A DNA stretch of 64,000 bases, taken from positions 1-64,000 of the forward strand of contig VXCM01001411.1 of assembly GCA_014773175.1 (NCBI GenBank), in the 5' to 3' direction. A program made the position numbers and the translations under genes. This document shows positions 25,926 through 36,715 of the stretch, one piece after another; position 1 is the stretch's first letter; every line of letters starts with the position of its first letter. Below the pieces are notes generated by a model, which worked only from the letters and a program-made list of their open reading frames with translations, had not been told where the DNA came from and made no database searches. The stretch comes from Lucifuga dentata. Taxonomy: Eukaryota; Chordata; Actinopteri; Ophidiiformes; Bythitidae.

Positions 25926-27507
25926 AAAGGGAAAAAAAGATAAACTTTGTTGGCTCATCTTTCTGCTTCAGCATACTATAAAATATAATATTTCTCAATA
26001 TTATTACTTGATTTCAAATTTATGAATTGAATAAGCAACCTTATCCATCTACTTCCATACACATTAGCTTGCTCAACTGGCTCTGTGTGTATCAGAGGAA
26101 GAAAAGAAACAAAACAGAGTCCAAAGTCATTTCTCAGGCCACTGCAGCAGGTTTGCACTGTGTCACATTTTATTTATTCATTATCCAGGTTTTATTTATT
26201 CACACCTTGCTCTCCAGTCAACAGATCTAGCTCGTTAAAACAGCATCCTTCCATAATGCAGCTCCCTCTGGCCTTTAGCTTTACATGTGATGTTTTCTGC
26301 TAAATATATAATAAATTTGGGGGCCTGTTTCTATTTGTAGTCCTGTCAGCATGTCTTTATTTGACTTTGTCTTGCACTCTGCTACTGTCTCTGTCTGTAT
26401 TTATTTTTTGGATTTAAGTATTTTAGACCAGGTGTAATTTTAAGAAAACTAAATGTTTTTTTAAGCCACAGAGCAAAATAAAGAAATGCTATAAACATAA
26501 AGAATGAGTGGGAAAATGGAAAGAGAAAGGTAGCAAATGGAATGGAGTCTCTGCAGTCACTGAGGTCCTGCTGTTCGACTCAAAGCAGCTTAAAACAAAT
26601 AGAACAGAATTAATTTGTTTGTATGATTTAAAATCCTCTGAGTGGTCTTGGCTTCATGTGCACAAATGCACTTGAAAGGCTGTATACACCATCTCCCACA
26701 CATCTGTTGGAAATTTAATTAAAACTTGCAGTGAGAGTGGGAATACCATCATAGACACTCTTAACCATATATACACACTTTTTAGTGATGTGTACAAATT
26801 CACTCATTGAAATCACCACAAAGTAGAACATGTACGAAATCAAATGCATATTCAAATCAGTTAAATTCTTAATTTGTGTTCCTTGTAAATAATTATGAGT
26901 AAAGCCCTTTACACCAATTAAGGGCCTATCACAATATGCTATAAAATAGTATTTAAAAGTAGCAGAATAAATATCAACTGATACATTGCAGCTTTTGGAC
27001 GAGATCACCAGTGCTACAGAAGAAAATTTAGGTTCATGATAATCACCAACTTTGTGTGAGCTTATTTTTACTCCTAATGGCCATTCTCTTGCAACTGTGT
27101 TCTGAATGTCAAATCACTTTTACCAACCAGGTGAACCAATTTTTTTTTCATAATTTCATTTACTCAATACGTATAAGCATTTTGACACTTTACACTGTCA
27201 GATAGGTATTACTGTATTGATAATTTTACTCTGAAAGTGACCATTTTTCATAATTAATGCTTTCACTTTGAAAATCTGAGTACATATGTTCTGCTAATAC
27301 ATATTTGCAGTATACTACAATTTTGAAGGACTATTACTTTTAATTAAGTACTTTTCCATTATAGTATTAGCATTTTTTACTGAAGAAATTACATAAATAC
27401 CTTTTTGACCGCTGCTTTTTCTTTGCTCTGGCAGTTGGCTTGGCAACTAGCCGAGAGACCTTTTGCACTTTGATCTGATCCATCTCCCTATTTTTACCTT
27501 AAGAGTA

Positions 27508-27579
27508 CACTTTAACATTTAAAGTGTAACACATTTTAACATTTAAAGTGTAACAAACTTTAACATTTAAAACCGCAAA
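27508..27579 (+). repeat. Three-unit tandem repeat, 24 bp
   Basis: Units at 27508-27531, 27532-27555 and 27556-27579 share the core tttaacatttaaa. The first unit contains the exact palindrome cactttaa-cat-ttaaagtg. Units 1 and 2 differ at one base and unit 3 is diverged at its right end. It lies inside ramp1 intron 2. Confidence 0.85.
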
Positions 27580-28862
27580 TATATCAGCTGTACACAACCA
27601 GCATATTTTAAAACATGGTTATCAGAAGATCTAAAGTGCTTTTACATTAGTAAGACAGAGAAATTCCTTTGCTTTTTTGGAGCAGCAAGCCTTTTGTGAA
27701 ACTATTCCAATTCTTTGTCTACATAAGTTGAATAATCTGTGTAAACATTCCTTCCCAAGATTTAAAATTAAATGGTAAATCTGACGGACTAATGTGGCAA
27801 TTGACACTGATTCTGTGACCCTTCAACAAATTACATTTGGGGAAGCAGCTCTACAAAGATTTACTTGAACACTTTTGCCCCTGGTGCCAACATAAGTAAC
27901 AAGAGTTCATCCGTTTTTGGAGAAGAGGGGGAAATAATACCATCCAGTGATAAAATAGTTAATGTGCGATCTGCTTCAACTTCTCAATCACTACATTTGG
28001 CTGCACAGTATTATGCATGGAGCTAAAATTCACAAACTGTAGACAAACATCAGCCTTAGGCTCTTCTAAGAGTTACATAATAGTACTTTCACCATCAAGG
28101 GTGCTGAGACTTTGCCTAGCAGGCCTCACTGGTTTTCAGTTTTTTTCTTATTCTCATAGTTTTTTTTTTTTTTTTNTTTTTTTTTTTTTTTGACAACAAA
28201 TCTCTAATTATCTTTTTTGTCCCTCCTGCTGATGCAACACATCAAGTTCCCTTTGTGCATGTTTTGCTGCATCCCGTTCTGTGATTCATATGCTAATTTT
28301 TCCAACTGATGCAGCTGTTGACCTTTTCCGTTATGTATGATTTCTTCATATGGGAACACAGATACCACACTGGATCACATTCACTCTGTTTTTCATTAAA
28401 AAAATAAATAAATAAATTTCAGACATGCATGGTGGCTGTTGGCAAGATTTCTCATCTCATAGATTTTTAAAGAGAAAACAATAAAGACATAACACCAAAA
28501 GCTAGGACTGGTCTTTGTGACTCAAACCTATCTTCACAACCAGTTCAAGAGGTAATCAAAGCTTTTCCAAAGATTTGGGTTCAGCCTGGCTTATCTCTGT
28601 TTATTCCTGAGACAGCCTCTGAATTTGACATTTCTCTTGGATAGCAAACATCCATCTAATTAGGTGTCTTGATGTTGACTGTGGATGTTCACCTTTTGAA
28701 ATAGCTTGATAGCCTCATATTCTGCTGCATCCATGCTTTCTTTCCCAGAACTTATACTAGGGCTGGACGATATGAAAAAAAAATTATAACAGTGTATTTT
28801 ATTATTATTAGTATTATTATTATTGTATTGATCGATATCGAGATATATCACGGTACAAATCA

Positions 28863-28985
28863 TGGCAAAGATTCTGCTGCATTTCAAGTCACTTAAACTT
28901 AAGATTTATTTTAACATTTTCTTNTGGCAAAGATTCTGCTGCATTTCAAGTCACTTAAACTTAAGATTTATTTTAACATTTTCTT
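28863..28985. repeat. Direct duplication around a single N (assembly artefact)
   Basis: Bases 28863-28923 and 28925-28985 are identical over 61 bp with an N at 28924. It lies inside the hAT element and inflates its apparent length. Confidence 0.9.
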
Positions 28986-29693
28986 TATGCATGTTTTGAA
29001 CGAGTCTATCCGCAGCTTTTGGCGTGACTGTCACACCTTGTAGATAAGCTAAGAAATGCTTGAGCAAGCATGCTCAAGCATTCCATCTAGCCATTCTATT
29101 AATGGTTTTTCTTATTCTGCAAATATGGATTCCTTTTCTCCTGTTTCACTGGAGAATATCCCTGATCTGTTAAGCAAATGTGAATCCTTCATCAAGTCCT
29201 GCAGACATTCTCCCCATTTAACTGTTTTTAAAAGTTTTTAATTTTATTGGTTCTTATGTAGTTGATCTGATAAATCTGTCCCTTTTAACTTGTTCGGTCC
29301 CCACATGCTTTAAACAGGCCATTGTTCAACCTTTGTTGAAGAAATCTAACCTGGACCTGTTAAAAAATGTAAGCTAAGTTGTATTTCTTGTCAAAGATTT
29401 TAGAAAAGGTTGTTGCTAAGCAGCTTATATGTTTTTTGGAAAGCACAATATTTTTGATAAATTTCAGTCAGGTTTTAGTAAACTACATTCAACTGAAACT
29501 GCTCTTCTCAGGGTTACAAATGACATCCTAATAGCTGCAGATGCTGGTGATTTTACTGTGTTGGTTTTATTAGTTCAGCTTTTGATACTGATGATCACGA
29601 AATCTTGTTAAATAGGCTAGGCTACACCACTTGATGGGGTTTCTGGGTCTGCATTAGACTGGTTTACATCTTACCTCACAGACAGGAGTTTCT

Positions 29694-29828
29694 CTCTAAA
29701 CCAAGTAATAATGATTACCAGTACCTTTACTTAGCTGCTTCTAGCTTCATCCTTCCACTCNCTCTAAACCAAGTAATAATGATTACCAGTACCTTTACTT
29801 AGCTGCTTCTAGCTTCATCCTTCCACTC
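29694..29828. repeat. Direct duplication around a single N (assembly artefact)
   Basis: Bases 29694-29760 and 29762-29828 are identical over 67 bp around the N at 29761. It lies in the reverse-transcriptase region of the LINE and breaks its frame artificially. Confidence 0.9.
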
Positions 29829-29843
29829 ACTGATAACTCCTTG

Positions 29844-29869
29844 TCTCTCTCTCTCTCTCTCTCTCTCTC
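29844..29869. repeat. (CT)n microsatellite
   Basis: About 13 CT units inside the LINE, just upstream of the GSVLG motif. It is an expansion within the dead element. Confidence 0.9.
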
Positions 29870-31099
29870 CATTAATCAATTTGTGTCATAAGAGGCTGCC
29901 TTGTCCTGTGGTGTTCCGCAGGGATCAGTTTTGGGACCCATCCTATTTAGCTTATGCATGTTACCTGTATGCTGATGACAGCTGATGCAGCTTTTTTGTT
30001 CTTTCCGACCAAATGAGCTCATAAACTTGCTGCTCTAAATAACTGTTTGACTGCCATCAAGTCTTGGTTAACTGATAACTGTCTACGGTTAAATACAAAC
30101 AAAACAGAGACTCTTATCATTGCTCCTGATAGCTCCATCCCACAGATCAAACTGTGTTGGTATTTAGGCTATTCTGTTAAATTTAGCTTGTGAAACCTTG
30201 GTGTTCATTCTGGACAGTTCTTTGTCTTTAGATTGTCATGTCAGGCAGCTGACTTGCTTCTGTTTCTGTCATCTAAGGAACATCGCTAAGTTAAGATTTG
30301 TTATTTCCAAGGGGAAATGGAACTAATTATTCATGCTTTTATCTCGTCTCGATTGGACTATTGCAATTCCCTTTTTAACTGTCTTAACAAATCATCCTTA
30401 AATCATCTGCAATCTGCCCAAAACACTGCTGCACATCTTTTAACCAATTCTAGGAAGAGATCTCATATCACTCCAATTTTAAAATCTCTTCATTGGTTCC
30501 CTGTCAGTTTTAGAGTCAGCTTTAAAACTCTTGTTTTAACGTTTAAGGCTTTGCACGGTAAGACACCCCAGTACATCTCAGAGCTTTTTACAGACCTGCT
30601 CTTCCAGTCGGTCCCTCAGGTCTTCAGAACAGAGGTTGCTGGTAGCGCCCTGTACACGTTTTAAAACACGTGGAGATCGAGGCTTTGGGGTAGTAGCACC
30701 AAAACTATGGAATAAGCTGCCATCATCCTTTCATTTTATAGATCCAGAGGAGGCTTTTAAAAAACAGCTTAAGACATTCCTTTTGAGATGGGCATTTGGG
30801 GAATACCCTATTTGTTTTGTTTGTCTAATTATGTGTTGGTACTTGTGTTGTTTTCTCACCATATCTACCTGTTGCCTTGTTTTTGTTTTTTTGCATTGTA
30901 TTTATTTTTTTGCTTTTATTTAGTACTCTTTGTATAAAGCACTTTGTGACTGTTTTTTGTAAAGTTGCTCTATAAATAAATTTTACTTACTTACGTAAGA
31001 AATAACCAACAACTGTATGAACTGAAAAACTGCAAGTGCTTTGCTGCTTGTCCCAGGGGACAGGTTTGAAGTCGCTGCTGTGTGACCCTGTAAGCAGTT

Positions 31100-31205
31100 G
31101 CACTCTGTGCTCAAGTGGATGGCAGCACTTCAGATGATAAAATAAGTTTGTTGTACAGCCATGCTTGGTCAGCACTGGTTTCTGACAAATTTTACAGTGA
31201 ACATC
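31100..31205 (-). pseudogene. BED zinc finger remnant of a hAT transposase
   Basis: The minus-strand frame holds a BED finger: Cys pair C-x2-C (HCKIC), then 'LTKHGCTTNLFYHLK' and the His pair (HLKCCH). In hAT transposases this domain is N-terminal and binds DNA of the element ends. Stop codons and frame breaks lie on either side and the catalytic RNase-H-like and dimerisation regions are absent. It belongs to the transposon at 28758-31781 and is not a domesticated host gene as far as can be seen. Confidence 0.75.
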
Positions 31206-31789
31206 GTCACTTGTTTTATTTGTAGACTTTAAATAACCAAAATGACACCCACCACTGACATTTTTTTACCTTGCTTATCCACAACATCCACTTTCTTTGG
31301 GACAGTAATGGCTGTTGACCTGTTACTTTCGTCGTCATCATTTGATTTTTTTTTTTGTCTGGAGTTTCATCGCTTTGACATCTTTGTCTGACTTTCACTC
31401 AAATATCACCACAAGGGCCTCGGCGTGTTCACTGTTTAGCAAAATGCTGCTTTGAGGAAGTGGGCGGGCTGTTATTATGACACTGTCACCAGGTTGGCTA
31501 GTTTGTTCCAGTTCTAACAAGCTATTGGCTGTTTGAGCCATCATTAACTTACTGTATTCAAGCACTATTTTCTATCGACTTTATATTGATGTCCTCATTT
31601 TTATATCAAAGATTTTTTTATGTCATGATGTGATTATATATTGTTTATTGATGTTTTTTTGAATCTGCATTGCTGTGATGTCTTGTTTTTAACCTTTGAT
31701 TGCTGAATCTCCCATCTGCACAACAAATTTACTTTTGGGTACTAATAAAGAAACCTTGAATCTTTATATCGTCCAGCCCTAACTTATAC

Positions 31790-32696
31790 TGACTGTCGTT
31801 TATTCCTCATGTAGCATTATTGCACTCCTTTAGTAAATTAATAAATCAGACTCTCTGTGGTGAAACTCATAGTCGTGGTTCCTGATGGTGGATAAATGTA
31901 TTACTGCTATGGTGTTTCTGTCCTTCTAATTTGTGTAGTTATAGCAGTCTCAGTGTGCTCAGTCATAATCACAGGTCATTACACACAATTATGGCTCTAT
32001 GTGATCTCTGTGGAAATCACGACTCTATTCACAGTGGAGGAGCCACACACACACACACACACAAAATCATAATCAATATAGAAACAAGACACTCTCAAGC
32101 TCTCAAATACAAAAGCTAAAATATTTCAACTACAACACATTGTCAGTGACACCGACATATACAAACATGCATGTCTAGATGGATGAGGGACTGACAAGAG
32201 GGAGAAGACACAGCTGATTACACACCATTAGGCTATACTGTGGACAATCAAAACAAGACTCTTTCTCTGTTTTCCCCTGCAGGTCTCTATGGTGCTGCAG
32301 AAGTGTTTTGCCTCTATGCCACCTGGATCCCAGTACACTTAGTTATGCTTATATTTGATGGTGCCAGTACAAAGAAGAATGAATATTATTAAAATGCTGT
32401 ATTACTCCCATGTCCAGAACACAGTGTTTAACTTCCCTTATAGAAGACCAAAATTTAATAACTGAACACGTCATTGCCAGATAAAATCCTCGCATCTCCA
32501 AAATAATTTTCAGAAACTATACAGAGAGCAGCCATTTTTTCCATTCATCATAATGCATTTTTTGGTCATCCAAAGGGATATGAAAGTGTTTTTATGTAAA
32601 CCATAAACATAAAAGTAGAAGCAACATTATATTTCACCGAATGTTTGCCGAATGAGTAAACACTCCCACTTTTTCCTCTATCTCAACACCATGCAG
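31790..32696. other. ramp1 intron 2, 3' end
   Basis: Unique-looking sequence between the hAT element and ramp1 exon 3, with one CA run at 32043-32064. The 3' splice site is a pyrimidine-rich stretch (about 32665-32682) and atgcag at 32691-32696. Nothing else was recognised. Confidence 0.6.
32043..32064. repeat. (CA)n microsatellite
   Basis: About 11 CA units in ramp1 intron 2. Confidence 0.93.
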
Positions 32697-32952
32697 ACCC
32701 TACGGTGAGCTGACCAACTGCACATACCTGGTGGCGCTGAAGATGGAATGCTTCTGGCCCAACCGGCTGGTGGATGAGTTCTTCATCAGAGTCCACAAGC
32801 ACTACTTCCACGACTGCTCGCTGTCCGGCCGGCTCCTAAGGGACCCACCCAACCGCATCCTGGGGCCCTTCATTGTGATCCCCATTCTGGTCACCCTCCT
32901 CATGACTGCCCTGGTGGTGTGGAGGAGCAAACGCAGTGAGGGGATTGTGTAG
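32697..32952 (+). CDS. ramp1: Receptor activity-modifying protein 1, exon 3 (C-terminal half)
   Basis: Terminal coding exon of RAMP1. It starts at A 32697 after cag and completes the split Glu codon from exon 2, giving [20 protein letters not shown]. The remaining three extracellular cysteines are present (NCTY, ECFWP, HDCS), making six in all with exon 2. The conserved 'RDPPNRI' precedes one transmembrane helix (about [20 protein letters not shown]), and the short basic tail [10 protein letters not shown] ends at TAG 32950-32952. The EGIV end matches RAMP1 and not RAMP3, which ends in a PDZ-type tail in mammals. The six-cysteine domain binds the receptor and shapes ligand choice; the tail corresponds to the human QSKRT retention region. 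Two differences from human stand out: an N-C-T glycosylation sequon at the fourth cysteine, and Tyr in place of human Trp74. Trp of CFWP is kept. Confidence 0.96.
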
Positions 32953-33019
32953 AGACAGGACAGATATCACGAGTGATTAAGACTGACAGGCTTGAATATG
33001 ATATGATACAATATTAAAC

Positions 33020-33025
33020 AATAAA
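33020..33025 (+). terminator. Possible ramp1 polyadenylation signal
   Basis: An aataaa hexamer lies 68 bp after the ramp1 stop codon, with T/G-containing sequence 15-25 bp further on (cccttgttggggg). This would give a very short 3' untranslated region. The true end may be further downstream; another aataaa at about 33660 belongs to the mariner-like element. Confidence 0.35.
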
Positions 33026-33363
33026 CTTTAGACCCTTGTTGGGGGAGGGGAAATGACAAAACTCAAGGAGAGTGAAGAGTAAAAAGTACAAGTGAAAGAA
33101 GGCTGTACAGTGCTGGCTGCACCATGTTCATCCTGACCAAAGGACCATTAATCTGTATTCTGAATGGGGAAGTAGTTACAGCACAACTAAAATCACAATA
33201 TCATGTACCTCAAAGTTGAGCCAACATAAAATCACATTAGTCCAGTTAATCCCACATTAGCTTGAATTAACCTACAACTTGTTTGAAGCCTTAACAGCTC
33301 TCATCTAATGACAACACCATGAATATGTCAATCTGTAACAAACCATGCAAGCAAGTCTTTGGC

Positions 33364-33409
33364 TTACAGGAAAACATATTTATAAAACTATAAATATGTT
33401 TTCCTGTAA
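33364..33409. repeat. Perfect 21-bp hairpin, 4-nt loop
   Basis: Arms 33364-33384 and 33389-33409 are exact reverse complements around aaac. The left arm begins ttacaggaaaacatatttat. It lies about 410 bp downstream of the ramp1 stop. It is shorter than a typical microRNA precursor and more likely a tiny palindromic repeat. Confidence 0.85.
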
Positions 33410-33429
33410 TCAGACTGGCAAAGGTTTAT

Positions 33430-33475
33430 ATGTGTGTGTGTGTGGGTATATATATAGATATATATCTATATACTG

Positions 33476-33508
<33 letters not shown>
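33430..33508. repeat. Palindromic (TG)n-(TA)n-(CA)n microsatellite
   Basis: A TG run (33430-33444) with gggtatatatata leads through gatatatatc to ctgtaccc and a CA run (33480-33508). The two halves are nearly reverse complements, so the whole block can fold on itself. It abuts the mariner-like element. Confidence 0.9.
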
Positions 33509-33511
<3 letters not shown>

Positions 33512-33722
33512 GTGTCCCAAAAAATGTATACACGCTCTGAATGATTAAAAATACAATGTTTATTAAGATATATCTAATCCAAGTTAAAGAAGACAATTGT
33601 AGAATCTTTTGCTTAGTCTTACTTCCACCATTACTTCAAATCAGTTGCACCTGTAAAACAATAAAGTTTGAGTGAGTTATAATCATTCAAAGTGTGTATA
33701 AATTTTTTTGGGACACACTGTA
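33509..33722. mobile_element. Mariner-like short inverted-repeat element
   Basis: The left end cagggtgtcccaaaaaatgt and the inverted right end tacagtgtgtcccaaaaaaa share a GTGTCCCAAAAAA terminal inverted repeat, followed by 'tatacac' on the left and 'ttatacac' on the inverted right. Ends of this kind are known from Tc1/mariner-type elements. It is 214 bp long with no transposase. The left edge abuts a CA repeat, so a TA target duplication cannot be read there. Confidence 0.65.
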
Positions 33723-36047
33723 AATATATATACTTAAAATGTATATGTGGTGATAATGCTGTACAAGACTTTGGGTATAATTATCAACTATACTGTACAG
33801 CAAACAGCAGCACATTCAAAGCAGATTCATGTGCTGCTGTGGCTGGGATATTGCACATCTGGAAAAAGGACAGCGACTCACGCTGTTGTGAGTTACTATA
33901 AAGAAACATGGGATGCCATATATTCTATAATATTTTTCCTTATATATATTGTGTAAATGAGATAGGATTTTCTCATGGGATTCTCAGATGGTAAATCCAG
34001 TCAACAACAATCCAGTAAAGCCTGAAGCGGTGCTTTCATTGGAGAGACTGTTTTGAAGAGAATATTTATGAAAGTCTTTGGAGGATCACTGTTAATAAGA
34101 TCACAAACCATAGTACAGTAAATTTATTCTTAAATGAAATTTTACAGTTGCAGATCTAACTGAAAAGGGAGGTTAGATTTACACAGATATATTATTATTA
34201 TATTGTATTTGTCATATGCTGTATACTCTGAATCATGTAACTGACTTATCGTCATACTGTCAAGCTGTAGTGAGAGCAGAGGGCATCTGCCTTTCAGTTT
34301 CATTTCCTTTCCTCTGCTCATATCCGAAATCCTGACCTCATGTTGTCAATGCCTTGCCAGACCTGCAACTCTATTTCTCTTCTAACTGGGAAACCAAGAT
34401 ATTTTTAAGGAACATGATGGACACAAAATCAAAAGGAGATAATGCTGTTGCAGACTAGTGGCAGTTAAGCAGTGCAAGTGGAAGACAGCGCAGAGGCCGA
34501 AGCCCAGGGGTCGAGGATCCAGTTTTGACTTCATGTGATGATTGTGATTTTTCCTGCAGCTTCCATCTTCTGTCACCAAGGAAACGGGAAAATCAAGAAT
34601 TGAGAGCAGATATGCTAGTGGAGCTGTCTGGCAGCAAAGGCTTTTAAGGCCAAATACATATGCAAAAATATCAGACAAGCAATTTACCAAAAACTCACAA
34701 TTTCCTAATTTGTCGCTCCTGAACCAAAACCTGCATTATCCATGCTGAGTTTTGCAGCTTAGACAGACAATATCCCAGCAATTATTAAACAATAATCCAT
34801 GATTACTGCATCCAATTGAGTCAATTATGAGAAATGAATGACAAAGAGAATAATGGAAAGTCCATAGTGGACATATCAAAATGAGTAACAGAACATAAAG
34901 CAGTGGATCGGTTAACCAACACAAACAGCATCTCTGCTCACTTTTGCCACTGCCGAAAGCACCGCTTTGTATCATGGACCTTAGGTTTCTATTGATTTTT
35001 GGCTCCCAGTGTGGCAGAGTGTATCGTTTGAACTGTTTCCTTATTGATATTTTTGAATGCTCGCTTTCCTTTATAGATTCATTGACCTGTAACCTGCCTG
35101 TCAGCAAAACACACTTAAAAACACACCCACACAGCCCTGACACAATTTTACACTTGCTTTGTGCCAAAAGTTACTGAAAAATAGAAGGCATTGTTTGTTA
35201 TTAAATGTCCAATGATGGTTGAATTTTAAAATATTTGATCAAAAATGAAAAGAGAAATAAAATGTCTGGTTAACGTGTCTGAAATGCAGCATGGCAATGA
35301 GATATCCTTTATGTTATGGGTTTTAGATGCTACATGTGATGAATCCCGTATATAAATCAACTGAAGAACTATTGTAGGTTAGGCCACTATGTCAGTGAGT
35401 ATTCAACCTGCTGTGAAAAATATCAGAGAGGAAAACTGAACTAAATCTGAGCATGTAGTTAACATAAAGCATTAACCTTGTGTTCAGTGCATCGGGATCA
35501 GTGCTGTCTTAGAACAGGTATGTGTGTTCATAGTCGCTGGCCTAGAAGAAAACCACAGACAGCACACAGTTTTTCCTTCTTATTATTTAAGAAGTGTAAG
35601 ACCACCATTTCAGTGCAACATGCATCTTCATCAGAGTTAAATAGTCATGGTATAAACAGATTATAAATAGCTCATAGCTCTCATAAGCTTATAAGCATAT
35701 TGGCTCTAGAGGGGCAGAGTGGAACTTTCATTAACCAATCATGTTGTATTCATTTGTATAATAAAAGTTGGCTCCCTCCCACCTTCCGAGCCTGAATTAT
35801 GGCATAGGAAGCTTAATGAGAAGCCACAGACACAAACGTAACTACCCTTAGACTGTCAGCTGAGGTTAAATTCTTTGTCTAGAACGTTACTCATACCACA
35901 CTGAAACAGTTTAAAGTTCAGGCAAGTCTCATACATCCTTTCCTATCTAGTATTTCAGTGCTTTCACTCATTTAACGTTCCTACTCAGTGTTGTTACAAG
36001 GTGAATAAAAGGATTTGTTGTTTAACGGTTATCACTACACCATAATA
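33723..36047. other. Intergenic stretch
   Basis: Lies between ramp1 and the next repeats. The open frames here (up to 143 codons at 34736-35167, minus strand) have no domain, no splice context and average AT-rich composition. No repeat with defined ends was recognised. Confidence 0.5.
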
Positions 36048-36230
36048 CCTCCCTGAGGCCCCAAAGTGGTGAAAATACTTTCAATTCAATTTAAACTCGT
36101 TTAAATTGTTAAACTCGAGGGTTAAACTCGTAGAGTTTAACCCTCGTNCCTCCCTGAGGCCCCAAAGTGGTGAAAATACTTTCAATTCAATTTAAACTCG
36201 AGGGTTAAACTCGTAGAGTTTAACCCTCGT
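36048..36230. repeat. Near-exact duplication around a single N, with a palindrome
   Basis: Bases 36048-36147 are repeated at 36149-36230 with one 18-bp difference, around the N at 36148. Each copy contains the exact 14-bp palindrome cgagggttaaactc-gta-gagtttaaccctcg (36116-36146 and 36199-36229). The copy difference lies at the foot of the hairpin, so the hairpin probably caused the assembly break. Confidence 0.85.
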
Positions 36231-36376
36231 TGCATCCTTCTTTGTGTTATCACTGAAAGAGAGGTGAGAGTTGCTTTCCACATACTCCACTAATTACATT
36301 TCTGTCAATGCTGCCCACATCTTACAAGCTTTGTAAACTTCCCTAACAATTAACCTTTTGCTCTCTATCTTTCTGC

Positions 36377-36715
36377 TTAAAGGACCATATTGGCGATCAT
36401 GCATGTTTGAGCCCAATATACGCAACCACACACGTTACATTATTGACAACCAATTTCTAAAACATAAAACTATAGATGTCATGTTCGCTGTGATGGCGTA
36501 CATATCTCAACTGTGTTTCAAGTCTCTACAAGTTGATTTTAATCGCGTAGTGGAATAAATTGAAACCAATGGCAGTCTAGAAGGTAGGGGGGAAAAAATC
36601 TTAAATTTACCATTAATAACGTAGTATATTTTAGTAAATGGTTGTTAATAATGTAACGTGTATAGGGATTGTACATATTGGCCTCAAATATGCTCGATCG
36701 CTGGTATGATCCATG
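36377..36715 (+). mobile_element. Inverted-repeat transposon family M1, copy C
   Basis: Left end ttaaaggaccatattggcga, then 'gcatgtttgagcccaatata' and 'acgttacattattgacaacc'. The inverted right end reads through 'tggttgttaataatgtaacg' and 'tcgctggtatgatcca'. The core 'gtgtttcaagtctctacaag' followed by 'ttgattttaatcg' is shared, in reverse orientation, with copy D (48061-48360) and is absent from copies A and B. Non-coding, 339 bp; the right limit is approximate. Confidence 0.7.

Larger units (their letters stand above)
18208..28757. other. ramp1 intron 2, 5' part
   Basis: No exon lies between the phase-2 donor at 18208 and the hAT element. The stretch contains an inverted-repeat element (18588-18786), poly(T) gaps at 21924 and 28176, a dispersed repeat (22163-22483), a CA microsatellite, copy B of family M1 (25628) and a 24-bp tandem repeat (27508). 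Two stretches, about 20860-21030 and 26980-27110, have mixed, non-repetitive composition and could be conserved non-coding sequence, but I cannot test that. Confidence 0.55.
29050..30994 (+). mobile_element. L2-type LINE fragment with degenerate reverse transcriptase
   Basis: Plus-strand remains of an L2-like non-LTR retrotransposon. Visible in order: a 'KFQSGFSKLHSTETALLRVT' block (about 29462-29520), the reverse-transcriptase motifs GVPQGSVLGPI (29910-29942) and YADD (29968-29979), and the C-terminal block with 'FISSRLDYCNSLFNCL' and 'LKSLHWFPV' (30317-30664). These are followed by a 'TRGDRGFGVVAPKLWNKLP' block at about 30665-30725. The 3' end has 'agcactttgtgactg', 'gctctataaataaatttt' and a short tact/ttac repeat, as in fish L2 tails. 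The reading frame shifts several times and the 5' end is missing, so it is dead. It inserted into the hAT element. The 67-bp duplication at 29694-29828 is an assembly artefact. Confidence 0.88.
28758..31781 (-). mobile_element. hAT DNA transposon, interrupted by an L2 LINE
   Basis: The terminal inverted repeats are tagggctggacgatat (28758) and its exact reverse complement ending at 31781. Both sides carry the identical 8-bp sequence acttatac (28750-28757 and 31782-31789), the target-site duplication expected of hAT elements. Read on the minus strand, 31205 to about 31100 codes for DVHCKICQKPVLTKHGCTTN followed by LFYHLKCCHP. The C-x2-C and H-x4-H arrangement is that of a BED-type zinc finger, which sits at the N-terminus of many hAT transposases. 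The rest of the transposase is absent: beyond the finger the element is occupied by the LINE at about 29050-30994, followed by about 290 bp of the other end. The element cannot make its own enzyme. Confidence 0.88.

Noticed and set aside
31100..31205. BED zinc finger as a domesticated host gene
   Set aside because: It lies between intact hAT ends, in a broken frame, with the rest of the transposase missing; nothing suggests a host transcript.
34736..35167. 143-codon minus-strand open frame
   Set aside because: No domain or family resemblance; Cys/Leu-rich translation typical of chance frames in this region.
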